Counted from the stretch's first letter, positions 1 through 5,495 are shown. The stretch is DNA of 6,940 nucleotides from an uncultured Clostridia bacterium (GCA_946002045.1 CAMFYM010000065.1:1-6940), one strand, 5' to 3'. Numbers and translations are program-made. Notes: a model not told the origin generated them from the letters alone.

Positions 1-76
1 ACGAAAGTCCCTTCTTCTGCACCAAAAACAAGGATTGCTTTTTTGAGTAATCCTTTTTTTATGGGACTTGAACCCT
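1..76 (+). repeat. Direct repeat copy 1: tRNA-Leu 3'-end-like sequence plus hairpin
   Basis: This copy matches 195-273 almost base for base, differing by a 3-base gap in the T-rich part and one G/A change at 70. Bases 7-24 read like the end of a tRNA: T-stem 3' side, acceptor strand CTTCTGC, discriminator A and CCA. That acceptor strand would pair with GCAGAAG, a clostridial tRNA-Leu type 5' end. A terminator-like hairpin follows at once. Bases 63-79 (GGGACTTGAACCCTCAC) are the reverse complement of a tRNA-Leu T-arm, so the unit is bounded by AAGTCCC and GGGACTT in inverted orientation. The window begins inside the repeat, so its left edge is unknown. No D-arm or anticodon arm is visible, so it is not a working tRNA gene. 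Confidence 0.8.
24..60 (+). terminator. Degenerate terminator-like hairpin in repeat copy 1
   Basis: AAGGATT (30-36) pairs with AATCCTT (49-55), extended inward by G-T and C-G pairs around a T-rich loop, and is followed by Ts. Compared with copy 2, three bases are missing here, which removes the partner of C29 and weakens the base of the stem. It probably descends from a tRNA-gene terminator. Whether it still terminates transcription is unknown. Confidence 0.45.
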
Positions 77-90
77 CACAATAAATAATA

Positions 91-124
91 CAAAAACTGA
101 CGCACTACTGTACGGCAGTTTTTG
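91..124. repeat. Inverted repeat (hairpin B)
   Basis: CAAAAACTG (91-99) and CAGTTTTTG (116-124) are perfect inverted repeats of 9 bp. Inside them, CG/CG (101-102 with 113-114) and AC/GT (104-105 with 110-111) pair further, giving a near-continuous stem with two mismatches and a 4-base loop. A T-run lies in the 3' arm, so it could act as a weak terminator. Otherwise it is part of the palindromic intergenic element around it. Confidence 0.6.
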
Positions 125-130
125 AGAGGA

Positions 131-193
131 GAAACAATTGCAGTGATTGTTAGCAAATGCGTTAGCGTTTGCTTTAATCACGGAGATTGTTTC
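131..193. repeat. Nested 63-base inverted repeat (hairpin C)
   Basis: Three successive stems nest symmetrically: GAAACAAT (131-138) with ATTGTTTC (186-193), GTGATT (143-148) with AATCAC (176-181), and GCAAATGC (153-160) with GCGTTTGC (165-172, one T-G wobble). They close on the loop GTTA (161-164). The internal loops are small (4 against 4 and 4 against 3 bases). The hairpin ends right against repeat copy 2. No protein or known RNA family is recognised; it may be part of a palindromic repeat element. Confidence 0.65.
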
Positions 194-194
194 G

Positions 195-273
195 ACGAAA
201 GTCCCTTCTTCTGCACCAAAAACAAGGATTGCTTTTTTGAGTAATCCTTGTTTTTTTATGGGACTTAAACCCT
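195..273 (+). repeat. Direct repeat copy 2: tRNA-Leu 3'-end-like sequence plus hairpin
   Basis: This is the more intact copy of the unit at 1-76. Bases 201-218 end in CTTCTGC-A-CCA, matching a tRNA acceptor strand with discriminator and CCA. A perfect hairpin follows, then the reverse complement of part of a T-arm (GGGACTTAAACCCT, 260-273). The 60 bases upstream form hairpin C rather than a D-arm and anticodon arm, so no tRNA can fold here. Weak similarity to copy 1 continues to about 294 (TACAAAACTG), close to the next gene's promoter. The copies may be remnants of an element that targeted a tRNA-Leu gene or captured its 3' end. The origin is inference. Confidence 0.8.
218..257 (+). terminator. 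Rho-independent terminator-like hairpin in repeat copy 2
   Basis: AAAAACAAGGATT (218-230) pairs perfectly with the complement ending in the T-run (243-255), and GC/GT (231-232 with 241-242) extends the stem to 15 bp around the loop TTTTTTGA. Seven Ts (251-257) follow the stem core. Placed right behind a tRNA 3' end with CCA, this looks like a tRNA-gene terminator carried along with it. It would insulate the downstream gene from upstream transcription. Confidence 0.6.
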
Positions 274-282
274 AAATATAAT

Positions 283-311
283 TTTACAAAACTGTGAATT
301 TGTGGTATATT
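283..311 (+). promoter_or_regulatory. Predicted sigma-A promoter of the membrane protein/decarboxylase pair
   Basis: TTTACA (283-288) is the -35 box and TATATT (306-311) the -10 box, with a 17-base spacer. TGG directly before the -10 resembles an extended -10. The predicted start near 318 leaves a leader of about 25 bases before the ATG at 343. The region is AT-rich, so chance matches are possible. Confidence 0.5.
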
Positions 312-342
312 ATATTCAATATTATTGTTTTGAGGTTTAATA

Positions 343-882
343 ATGAAAAAAGTATTTAATGCTGTGCTTATAATCATTACCATTTTATACAGCATTTGGT
401 ATGCAGGCTTAGGTGGATTTGTGGGTAACAAGGGTGCCTTATCTAAAATCGGATTAGAGCATCCTGTGTTATTTGCTATTTGGGGAATACTTACCTATTT
501 TTCTTTAGCATATAGCATAGCATTAGGATTTAGAAAAACAAAATATATATTTTACATACCATTATTGACATTATCCTTTGTTGGTATGGTGCTGACATTA
601 ACATGTGAATTTGATTACGCAAATCATACGCAATATGTACTTCACTGCATCGGTTCTCTGGGATTTTCCGTAATTACGGGAATATGTGTATTTTTATTGT
701 TTTTGGTTTCAAGAGCAAGGGTATTAGCTGTTACTTGTGGCATTATACTGATTACCGATTTAGTCCTGCTGATAATATTTAAGGAAACGGCAATTATTGA
801 ACTGTTTCCTATTATTTCAGGCTATATATTGCTATTTATTTTTAATCATATTAGGGAGAAAAGTAAGGTTGAAATTAAGTGA
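343..882 (+). CDS. Six-helix integral membrane protein of unknown function
   Basis: I do not recognise this 179-residue protein. Hydrophobic stretches at about residues 5-24, 42-62, 68-87, 98-122, 127-146 and 151-169 suggest six transmembrane helices that fill most of the chain. Short charged loops (RKTK near 64-67) and a Lys/Arg-rich tail (REKSK, 171-175) would face the cytoplasm by the positive-inside rule. No transporter, enzyme or metal-binding motif is evident. The ATG has GAGG at 332-335 with a 7-base spacing and a good promoter upstream. The 3' end overlaps the likely TTG start of the decarboxylase gene by 14 bases, implying one mRNA and coupled translation. A small transporter or membrane partner of that enzyme is possible, but this rests on position alone. 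Confidence 0.8.
   Translation: MKKVFNAVLIIITILYSIWYAGLGGFVGNKGALSKIGLEHPVLFAIWGILTYFSLAYSIALGFRKTKYIFYIPLLTLSFVGMVLTLTCEFDYANHTQYVLHCIGSLGFSVITGICVFLLFLVSRARVLAVTCGIILITDLVLLIIFKETAIIELFPIISGYILLFIFNHIREKSKVEIK
853..859 (+). promoter_or_regulatory. Ribosome binding site deciding the TTG start of the decarboxylase
   Basis: AGGGAGA lies inside the end of the membrane-protein gene, 9 bases before TTG 869. It supports re-initiation at 869 rather than the distant in-frame ATG at 797. Confidence 0.55.
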
Positions 883-2173
883 TAAATTAAATGACATAAT
901 AACATATCCTTTTCATATGCCGGGTCACAAAAGAAACGAAAAATTCAATATTCCTTCTGCCGACATTGACATAACGGAAATTGACGGATTTGATAATCTG
1001 CATTGTCCTGAGGGAATTATTAGGGACTTAGAAGATGATCTTTCAAGCTTATTTGAAAGTAATAAAAGCATTATATCTGTCAATGGTTCAACCTGCTGTA
1101 TTCTTGCGTCAATATGCGCTGTATGTGACAAGGGAGATAAAATTATCATTGCAAGAAACTGCCATAAATCTGTATATAACGCCTGCTTTTTAAAGGAGCT
1201 TGATGTTAAATACATTGAACCTGAGTTTGATATAGATTTAGGCACATACACTTATGTTACGCAAGAGGCAATAGACAAGGCTTACACTGATAATAAGGAT
1301 GCAAAGGCGATTGTTATTACCTCTCCAACATACGAGGGATTTATCAGCAAGGTTAAGTCCCCTATTCCGTTGATTGTTGATTCTGCCCACGGAAGTCATT
1401 TTGGTTTTGCTGATTGGTTGCCGAAAAGAAGCAGTGGTGACATTGTTATTAACTCACTGCATAAAACACTTCCCTGCTTAACTCAAACGGCTGTTGTTAA
1501 TATTTACAACAATGAGTATGCTGATAAGATTAAAATATATATGGACATTTTTGAAACAAGCTCGCCAAGCTATATTCTGTTAAGCTCAGTAGATAAATGC
1601 ATTGATTTTGTAAAAAATTCTAATGCTGAATTTGAAAAGTACAAGCTTTTACTTGATGATTTTTATAATAAGGCAAAATGCATTAACAAAATAAGAATTC
1701 ACAATAATGATGATTTAACAAGAATAATAATTTCTGCCCCAGGCTACACAGGTAACGAGCTTGCCGAGCACTTGAGAAATAACGGAATAGAGGTTGAGGG
1801 TGCAACACTTAATTATGTTATTTTGATTTCTACCGTTGCCGATACAAAGGCAGGCTTTGATATGCTGATAGATGCGCTTAAGGCTGTTGAAAATCGAGAC
1901 GGTATTGAAAAGTTCTGCTATGCATTTGATATACCTAAAAAGCAATGTAAGGCAAGTGATATTGATAAAACTATACTTACAGATATTGATAAATGTGTAA
2001 ACAAGGTTAGTGGAGAGTACATTTTTGCTTATCCACCGGGTATTCCTTTAATTGTGCCCGGAGAAATAATCAGTAAGGAGATTGTTGATTATATTATGCT
2101 TAGCATAAAAAATAATGTAAATATTTTATCCGACAGCAATCAACTGCCTAATCACATATTGACAAAGGCATAA
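869..2173 (+). CDS. PLP-dependent Orn/Lys/Arg decarboxylase family protein
   Basis: A fold-type I PLP enzyme of the bacterial ornithine/lysine/arginine decarboxylase family, which removes CO2 from basic amino acids to give polyamines or their precursors. Counting from the TTG start (434 residues), it shows PFHMPGHKRN (14-23), NGST (72-75), CHKS with the likely cofactor-stacking His99, the PLP-binding acid in VDSAHG (Asp171, His174), SLHKTLP with the Schiff-base Lys199, and the C-terminal YPPGIPLIVPGE (388-399). The frame is open back to an ATG at 797, but those 24 extra residues are hydrophobic, overlap the upstream gene, and precede the family's usual N terminus. TTG at 869 with GGGAGA 9 bases upstream gives MKLSDKLND and fits better. 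At 434 residues it is slightly shorter than typical YaaO-type members. Substrate cannot be told from sequence. No terminator follows, so transcription may run into scfA. Confidence 0.88.
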   Translation: MKLSDKLNDIITYPFHMPGHKRNEKFNIPSADIDITEIDGFDNLHCPEGIIRDLEDDLSSLFESNKSIISVNGSTCCILASICAVCDKGDKIIIARNCHKSVYNACFLKELDVKYIEPEFDIDLGTYTYVTQEAIDKAYTDNKDAKAIVITSPTYEGFISKVKSPIPLIVDSAHGSHFGFADWLPKRSSGDIVINSLHKTLPCLTQTAVVNIYNNEYADKIKIYMDIFETSSPSYILLSSVDKCIDFVKNSNAEFEKYKLLLDDFYNKAKCINKIRIHNNDDLTRIIISAPGYTGNELAEHLRNNGIEVEGATLNYVILISTVADTKAGFDMLIDALKAVENRDGIEKFCYAFDIPKKQCKASDIDKTILTDIDKCVNKVSGEYIFAYPPGIPLIVPGEIISKEIVDYIMLSIKNNVNILSDSNQLPNHILTKA

Positions 2174-2187
2174 CAATAATGTAAAAT
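2159..2187 (+). promoter_or_regulatory. Consensus sigma-A promoter of the scfAB locus
   Basis: A perfect -35 box TTGACA (2159-2164), a 17-base spacer and TAAAAT (2182-2187) form a near-consensus promoter. The -35 box is inside the last codons of the decarboxylase gene and the stop codon is in the spacer. Transcription should start near 2194, giving a leader of about 26 bases with the ribosome site AAAGAGGTG (2206-2214). The SCIFF locus is therefore probably expressed independently and strongly. Confidence 0.75.
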
Positions 2188-2220
2188 ATATACGATAAAA
2201 TTAAGAAAGAGGTGTTCTCT

Positions 2221-2367
2221 GTGAAAAGAATTAACACTTTAAGCTCACGCAATCTTTGCGAGTCAGCTAAAAAGGGTGGCTGTGGTGAGTGCCAGACTTC
2301 TTGCCAATCAGCAAGCAAAACTTCTTGTTCAGTAGCTAACCAGAAATGTGAGCAGCTTAAGAAATAA
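2221..2367 (+). CDS. scfA: SCIFF ranthipeptide precursor (six-cysteine peptide), variant
   Basis: This 48-residue ribosomal peptide starts at GTG with AAAGAGGTG six bases upstream. It matches the SCIFF (six Cys in forty-five) family: a basic N-terminal leader (MKRINTLSSRNL), then CGECQTSCQSA and a C-terminal TSCSVANQKCE. Cysteines are at 13, 21, 24, 28, 36 and 43. In the family the core usually reads SCQSACKTSCT. Studied homologues (CteA of Clostridium thermocellum) are cross-linked by a thioether between Cys32 and Thr37, a gamma-carbon linkage in the ranthipeptide classification. Here residue 32 is Ser (AGC) and residue 37 is Ser (TCA), while Cys13 is additional, so the count stays six. The maturase gene follows in the same operon. 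Family assignment is firm. The modification state of this variant is unknown, and the biological role of SCIFF peptides remains poorly defined. Confidence 0.93.
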   Translation: MKRINTLSSRNLCESAKKGGCGECQTSCQSASKTSCSVANQKCEQLKK

Positions 2368-2386
2368 GAAATAAAAATTTTGGATT

Positions 2387-2413
2387 AGGTGGGAGCTTCC
2401 CACCTTTTTCTTT
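2387..2413 (+). terminator. Intergenic terminator/attenuator between scfA and scfB
   Basis: AGGTGGGA (2387-2394) and TCCCACCT (2398-2405) form a perfect 8 bp GC-rich stem with loop GCT, followed by a T-rich tract broken by one C. It ends immediately before the scfB ribosome site GGAG (2414-2417). No separate promoter for scfB is evident, so partial read-through is expected. That would yield much more precursor transcript than enzyme transcript, as in many peptide-maturation operons. Confidence 0.82.
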
Positions 2414-2422
2414 GGAGAAAAT

Positions 2423-3814
2423 ATGATACACGCATATAAGATGAATGGCTATAATATTATCATTGACCAAAACAGTGGTTGCGTTCACTCTGTTGATGAG
2501 GTCGCTTATGATATTATAACTATGTACGAAACAAAAACTAAAGAAGAAATTAAAGCATATATTCTTGACAAGTACAGTGATTGTGAGGATGTAACATCAA
2601 GTGAAATTGATATTTGCTTTGATGATATTGAGTCACTCATAGCAGACGGCAGATTGTTTGCAAAGGATACTTTTGAAAAGGAAGCAAGCAGCTTTAAAAA
2701 GCGCCAAGGTGTTGTTAAGGCAATATGCCTGCATGTGGCGCACGATTGTAACCTTGCATGCAAATACTGCTTTGCCGGCAAAGGTGAATATGACGGTCCA
2801 AAGGGGTTAATGAGCCTTGAAACAGGCAAAAGAGCTTTAGACTTTTTAATTGAACAAAGTGGTACAAGACGAAACCTTGAGGTAGATTTCTTTGGTGGTG
2901 AGCCACTGCTTAACTGGGAGGTTTGCAAAAAGCTGGTTGAATACGGCAGGCAGCAGGAGAAAATTCATAATAAGAATTTTAGATTTACACTTACTACCAA
3001 CGGATTGCTTATTAACGATGATGTAATTGATTTTTGCAATAAAGAGATGGGCAATGTTGTATTATCTCTTGACGGCAGAAAAAAGACAAACGACCTTATG
3101 AGAGTGTCTCCAAACGGCACAGGCTCCTATGATTTAATTGTTGATAAATTTAAAAGGCTTGCTAATTCACGCAATCAAAAGGATTATTATATGAGAGGTA
3201 CTTACACTCATAACAATCTTGATTTTGCAAAGGACATTATACATATGGCAGATTTGGGATTTAAGGAATTATCAATTGAACCTGTTGTATCTGACCCTAA
3301 AGAGTCATATGCGTTAAAAAATGAGGATCTCCCTATCCTTAAGGAGCAATATCAAATACTTGCTGATGAAATGCTTAAAAGATACAGAAAGGGCAACGGC
3401 TTCACATTTTATCACTATATGATAGATTTGGACGCAGGTCCTTGTATTGTTAAGCGAATTTCAGGCTGTGGGGTGGGCACTGAATATTTGGCTGTTACGC
3501 CCAACGGTGAGCTGTACCCCTGCCATCAATTTGTGGGTGATGAAAAATTCCTTTTAGGTGATATTTGGAACGGCATCAAAAATAAAGATGTTATTGAGCA
3601 ATTTGAAAATTGCAATGTTTATTCTCACAAGGAATGTAACGACTGTTTTGCAAAGCTATACTGTTCAGGTGGTTGCGCAGCAAATGCATATCACACAACA
3701 GGCTCTGTTAACGGAATATATGAATTCGGCTGTGAGCTTCACAGAAAAAGAATTGAGTGTGCAATTATGCTAAAGGTTGCAGAGGCAGAGGAAAATTTAA
3801 AGGTTGAATATTAA
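2423..3814 (+). CDS. scfB: SCIFF peptide maturase, radical SAM/SPASM thioether-forming enzyme
   Basis: A 463-residue cytoplasmic radical SAM enzyme that binds the SCIFF precursor and uses SAM radical chemistry to make Cys-to-side-chain thioether bonds. Residues 1-90 form a small acidic alpha/beta domain, the expected place of the leader-binding RRE. The radical SAM motif CX3CX2C is Cys109, Cys113 and Cys116 (HDCNLACKYCF), with GGEP at 158-161 for SAM binding. The C-terminal SPASM domain is complete: CX12GX4C (Cys349, Gly362, Cys367), then CX2CX5CX3C (Cys405, 408, 414, 418) and Cys437, enough for two auxiliary 4Fe-4S clusters. Cys341, Cys397 and Cys446 are additional. Length matches characterised homologues such as CteB. 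The ATG has GGAG five bases upstream. It lies 55 bases after scfA, with an attenuator-like hairpin between. Family assignment is very secure. Activity on this variant precursor is inferred. Confidence 0.95.
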   Translation: MIHAYKMNGYNIIIDQNSGCVHSVDEVAYDIITMYETKTKEEIKAYILDKYSDCEDVTSSEIDICFDDIESLIADGRLFAKDTFEKEASSFKKRQGVVKAICLHVAHDCNLACKYCFAGKGEYDGPKGLMSLETGKRALDFLIEQSGTRRNLEVDFFGGEPLLNWEVCKKLVEYGRQQEKIHNKNFRFTLTTNGLLINDDVIDFCNKEMGNVVLSLDGRKKTNDLMRVSPNGTGSYDLIVDKFKRLANSRNQKDYYMRGTYTHNNLDFAKDIIHMADLGFKELSIEPVVSDPKESYALKNEDLPILKEQYQILADEMLKRYRKGNGFTFYHYMIDLDAGPCIVKRISGCGVGTEYLAVTPNGELYPCHQFVGDEKFLLGDIWNGIKNKDVIEQFENCNVYSHKECNDCFAKLYCSGGCAANAYHTTGSVNGIYEFGCELHRKRIECAIMLKVAEAEENLKVEY

Positions 3815-3818
3815 AAAG

Positions 3819-3850
3819 AAAATGCTTGAACAAAGGTTCAAGCATTTTTT
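3819..3850. terminator. Bidirectional rho-independent terminator between convergent genes
   Basis: AAAATGCTTGAAC (3819-3831) and its exact complement (3836-3848) form a 13 bp stem around the loop AAAG. Ts follow on the plus strand (3845-3850), and the A-rich bases 3811-3822 give a U-tract on the minus strand. It sits between the stop of scfB (3814) and that of the minus-strand glycosidase (3849-3851) and should stop transcription from both sides. Confidence 0.9.
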
Positions 3851-5351
3851 ATTCAATGATAATGTCATAGATATTGTCATAAATTTGTATGTTTTCGTGA
3901 ACATTATCAACCGGGGTTCCCTTACACAATGGTTCAAGGACAACAGGATTTTTTTGAGAAAACTTATTATTATATATTTTCAAATCCTTACAGGGTCCCG
4001 ACTCATACCACTCCTTGCAATCACAGGAAATATAAATATCAGGCATTTTCAAATTAGAAAACTGATTGTTAAATATCTGTGATGACTTATCTGTGGTACA
4101 AAGAATACCTCTGGTGGGAATAGCGTTAAATATGCTGTTTGAAATTGTCACCTTAGGATTATATGACACATTTTCGCATACAAATTCTTTAGCCTTTAGA
4201 TTTGGCAGCTTTTCATTAAAGCTTACAGTAACGGTTTTTTCGTCAATATTATCCACAGATGAATTAACTGTATATTGACCGGCAATCTGCTTTAAATTAG
4301 AAATGTCGTAAAACAGAACGCTGTCGCCTTCAAAAAAGGCTTTATACCCACCCTGCTGATTATGGACAAATTCCAGCTCAACGGTATTTTCGTCAATAAC
4401 ATTTTTTACTCTTAAAAATGCACCGTGAATATTTATACCGTCATCATGGGGATGAGTAAACAGGCAATTATCAATTTTAGCATATCCTTTACAGCCACAT
4501 ATATGAATACAGTCGGCAAATGAGCTGGTTTTATAGCTATCAGCCGGCTTAAACTGAATATGATTAAATATTAAATTCTCACACATTTGAGAGAGCCAGC
4601 CAAAGCCGTGCATATAATTTACGGTAATATTTTCACTTAAAACATCAGCACATTCCCAAAAGAAAATGCCACAGCTATCTCTGCATTTATTTCTTGACAT
4701 AGCAACAGTATCACCTATTTTAAATTTAGGTGACAAAAGATAGGTACATTCAACCTCTGTGGCTGACAACCTTTTAATTTTAACAGCAGTTCTAATCGGT
4801 GACAAAATTGTCCTGAAAACCTCATCACCCCTGTGAATAACATTACAATAACATTCATTGTTATTCTTATATTCATAGTAATACTTTTTTGTAAATGGAC
4901 TTTGCTCAAAAAAAGTAATGCTATTATTTTTAACATAGAAATGTGAATTTTCAGGAATTGAATAAACAATTTTATTAAAGCTTTTGCTTTTTACAGTCAT
5001 TTCAAAATTAGTGGGTGAATTGTATTTAACGGTAAAGTTTTTAAGTGTAATCCCCTTGCATCTAACTAATGCTAAAGCACAAATATCACCGTGAATTACA
5101 AATGTTGAACCGTTACCGTCGATAGTTATATTGTTTTTGTTTTCAATTAAAATTGCAAAATACTTTTCAGGCTTAATAAATGAATCGGTGTTAGTCATAT
5201 GATATATGCGCTTTTCACTATAATCCTTAAAAAAGTGATATGTACCCTTTGGGAAGCTAATAACATCGCCATCACCAGCATCCGCAATAGCCTGTTTTGT
5301 GCCGATAGAAGCATTTTTAAAGGTACAATACATATTCATATTTATAATCAC
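3849..5351 (-). CDS. Right-handed beta-helix protein, GH110-like alpha-1,3-galactosidase
   Basis: About 500 residues from the chosen start. Repeated short beta strands (NITIDGNGSTFVIHG, GITLKNFTVKY, ENITVNYMHGFGW, KIDNCLFTH, VTISNSIFN) indicate a right-handed parallel beta-helix. The layout of SFPKGTYHF near the start, then NITIDGNG, SFADCIHICGC and HPHDDGINIHGAFL, then TRGIL, resembles GH110, inverting exo-alpha-1,3-galactosidases that remove galactose from blood-group-B and related host glycans. The Asp-Asp pair in HDDG (residues 303-304 from this start) and the Asp of FADCIH are candidate catalytic or sugar-binding acids. No signal peptide or anchor is visible and many cysteines are present, suggesting a cytoplasmic enzyme. 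GTG 5351 is chosen because AGAGGTG lies six bases upstream; the frame also opens at GTG 5360, but that codon is part of the ribosome site. It may instead be another beta-helix hydrolase or lyase. Substrate is inferred. Confidence 0.85.
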   Translation of the reverse strand: MIINMNMYCTFKNASIGTKQAIADAGDGDVISFPKGTYHFFKDYSEKRIYHMTNTDSFIKPEKYFAILIENKNNITIDGNGSTFVIHGDICALALVRCKGITLKNFTVKYNSPTNFEMTVKSKSFNKIVYSIPENSHFYVKNNSITFFEQSPFTKKYYYEYKNNNECYCNVIHRGDEVFRTILSPIRTAVKIKRLSATEVECTYLLSPKFKIGDTVAMSRNKCRDSCGIFFWECADVLSENITVNYMHGFGWLSQMCENLIFNHIQFKPADSYKTSSFADCIHICGCKGYAKIDNCLFTHPHDDGINIHGAFLRVKNVIDENTVELEFVHNQQGGYKAFFEGDSVLFYDISNLKQIAGQYTVNSSVDNIDEKTVTVSFNEKLPNLKAKEFVCENVSYNPKVTISNSIFNAIPTRGILCTTDKSSQIFNNQFSNLKMPDIYISCDCKEWYESGPCKDLKIYNNKFSQKNPVVLEPLCKGTPVDNVHENIQIYDNIYDIIIE

Positions 5352-5357
5352 TGCAAT

Positions 5358-5364
5358 CACCTCT
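5358..5364 (-). promoter_or_regulatory. Ribosome binding site deciding the glycosidase start
   Basis: On the minus strand this reads AGAGGTG and lies six bases before GTG 5351. The spacing to ATG 5339 would be 18 bases, too long, and the in-frame GTG at 5360 is contained in the site itself. The arrangement mirrors that of scfA. Confidence 0.65.
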
Positions 5365-5381
5365 TAACTTTAAGCAAGATA

Positions 5382-5410
5382 ATTATATATGAAAATAGAC
5401 AAAATTTCAA
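5382..5410 (-). promoter_or_regulatory. Predicted promoter of the beta-helix glycosidase
   Basis: On the minus strand, TTGAAA (complement of 5405-5410) and TATAAT (complement of 5382-5387) are separated by 17 bases, a near-consensus sigma-A promoter. Transcription should start near 5375, about 24 bases before the GTG start. Confidence 0.72.
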
Positions 5411-5420
5411 CAAATTGTTG
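5408..5420. promoter_or_regulatory. Palindrome shared by two divergent promoters, possible operator
   Basis: CAACAA-A-TTGTTG is a perfect 6-1-6 inverted repeat. Its outer three bases on each side are also the TTG ends of the two opposing -35 boxes, so part of the symmetry comes from the promoters themselves. A dimeric regulator bound here would affect both genes. No regulator family is assigned. Confidence 0.35.
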
Positions 5421-5447
5421 ACATTGTGTTAAATTATAATGTAGAAT
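5418..5447 (+). promoter_or_regulatory. Predicted promoter of the CoA-transferase gene
   Basis: TTGACA (5418-5423) and TAGAAT (5442-5447) are 18 bases apart. A perfect TATAAT at 5435-5440 lies only 11 bases after the same -35 box and so is a less likely partner. The leader would be about 42 bases, ending in the strong ribosome site AGAGGAG (5484-5490). Confidence 0.6.
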
Positions 5448-5495
5448 AAAATTGGTAAAAATTTATTAGGCATTTCTTAAATAAGAGGAGAAAAT

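Noticed and set aside
131..218. A complete tRNA-Leu gene ending at CCA 216-218
   Set aside because: Upstream there is no GCAGAAG acceptor strand, no D-arm or anticodon arm, and no T-stem 5' strand; the bases instead form the nested hairpin C.
1..273. CRISPR array
   Set aside because: Only two copies of a 76-79 bp unit with one 118-base spacer full of palindromes, and no cas genes nearby.
174..431. 85-residue minus-strand open frame over the repeat and the start of the membrane-protein gene
   Set aside because: Its C-terminal end is an antisense reading of the tRNA-like repeat and hairpin C, its N-terminal part lies opposite a well supported gene, and it has no ribosome site.
797..868. N-terminal 24-residue extension of the decarboxylase from ATG 797
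   Set aside because: It would overlap the membrane-protein gene by 86 bases, reads as a hydrophobic out-of-frame shadow, and precedes the family's usual N terminus; TTG 869 has a better ribosome site.
2506..2928. Minus-strand and alternate-frame open frames inside scfB, the glycosidase and the CoA-transferase (for example 140 residues at 2506-2928 and 101 residues at 5951-6256)
   Set aside because: They lie entirely within strongly recognised genes, lack credible ribosome sites and show no family motifs.
5435..5440. Perfect TATAAT as the -10 box of the CoA-transferase promoter
   Set aside because: It lies 11 bases after TTGACA and has only AAATTG at the right distance upstream, so TAGAAT at 18 bases is the better partner; a weak second promoter cannot be excluded.
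5415..5442. Rex (redox repressor) operator upstream of the CoA-transferase
   Set aside because: TTGT and GTTAA pieces are present, but no stretch fits the 18-base palindrome TTGTTAANNNNTTAACAA acceptably.
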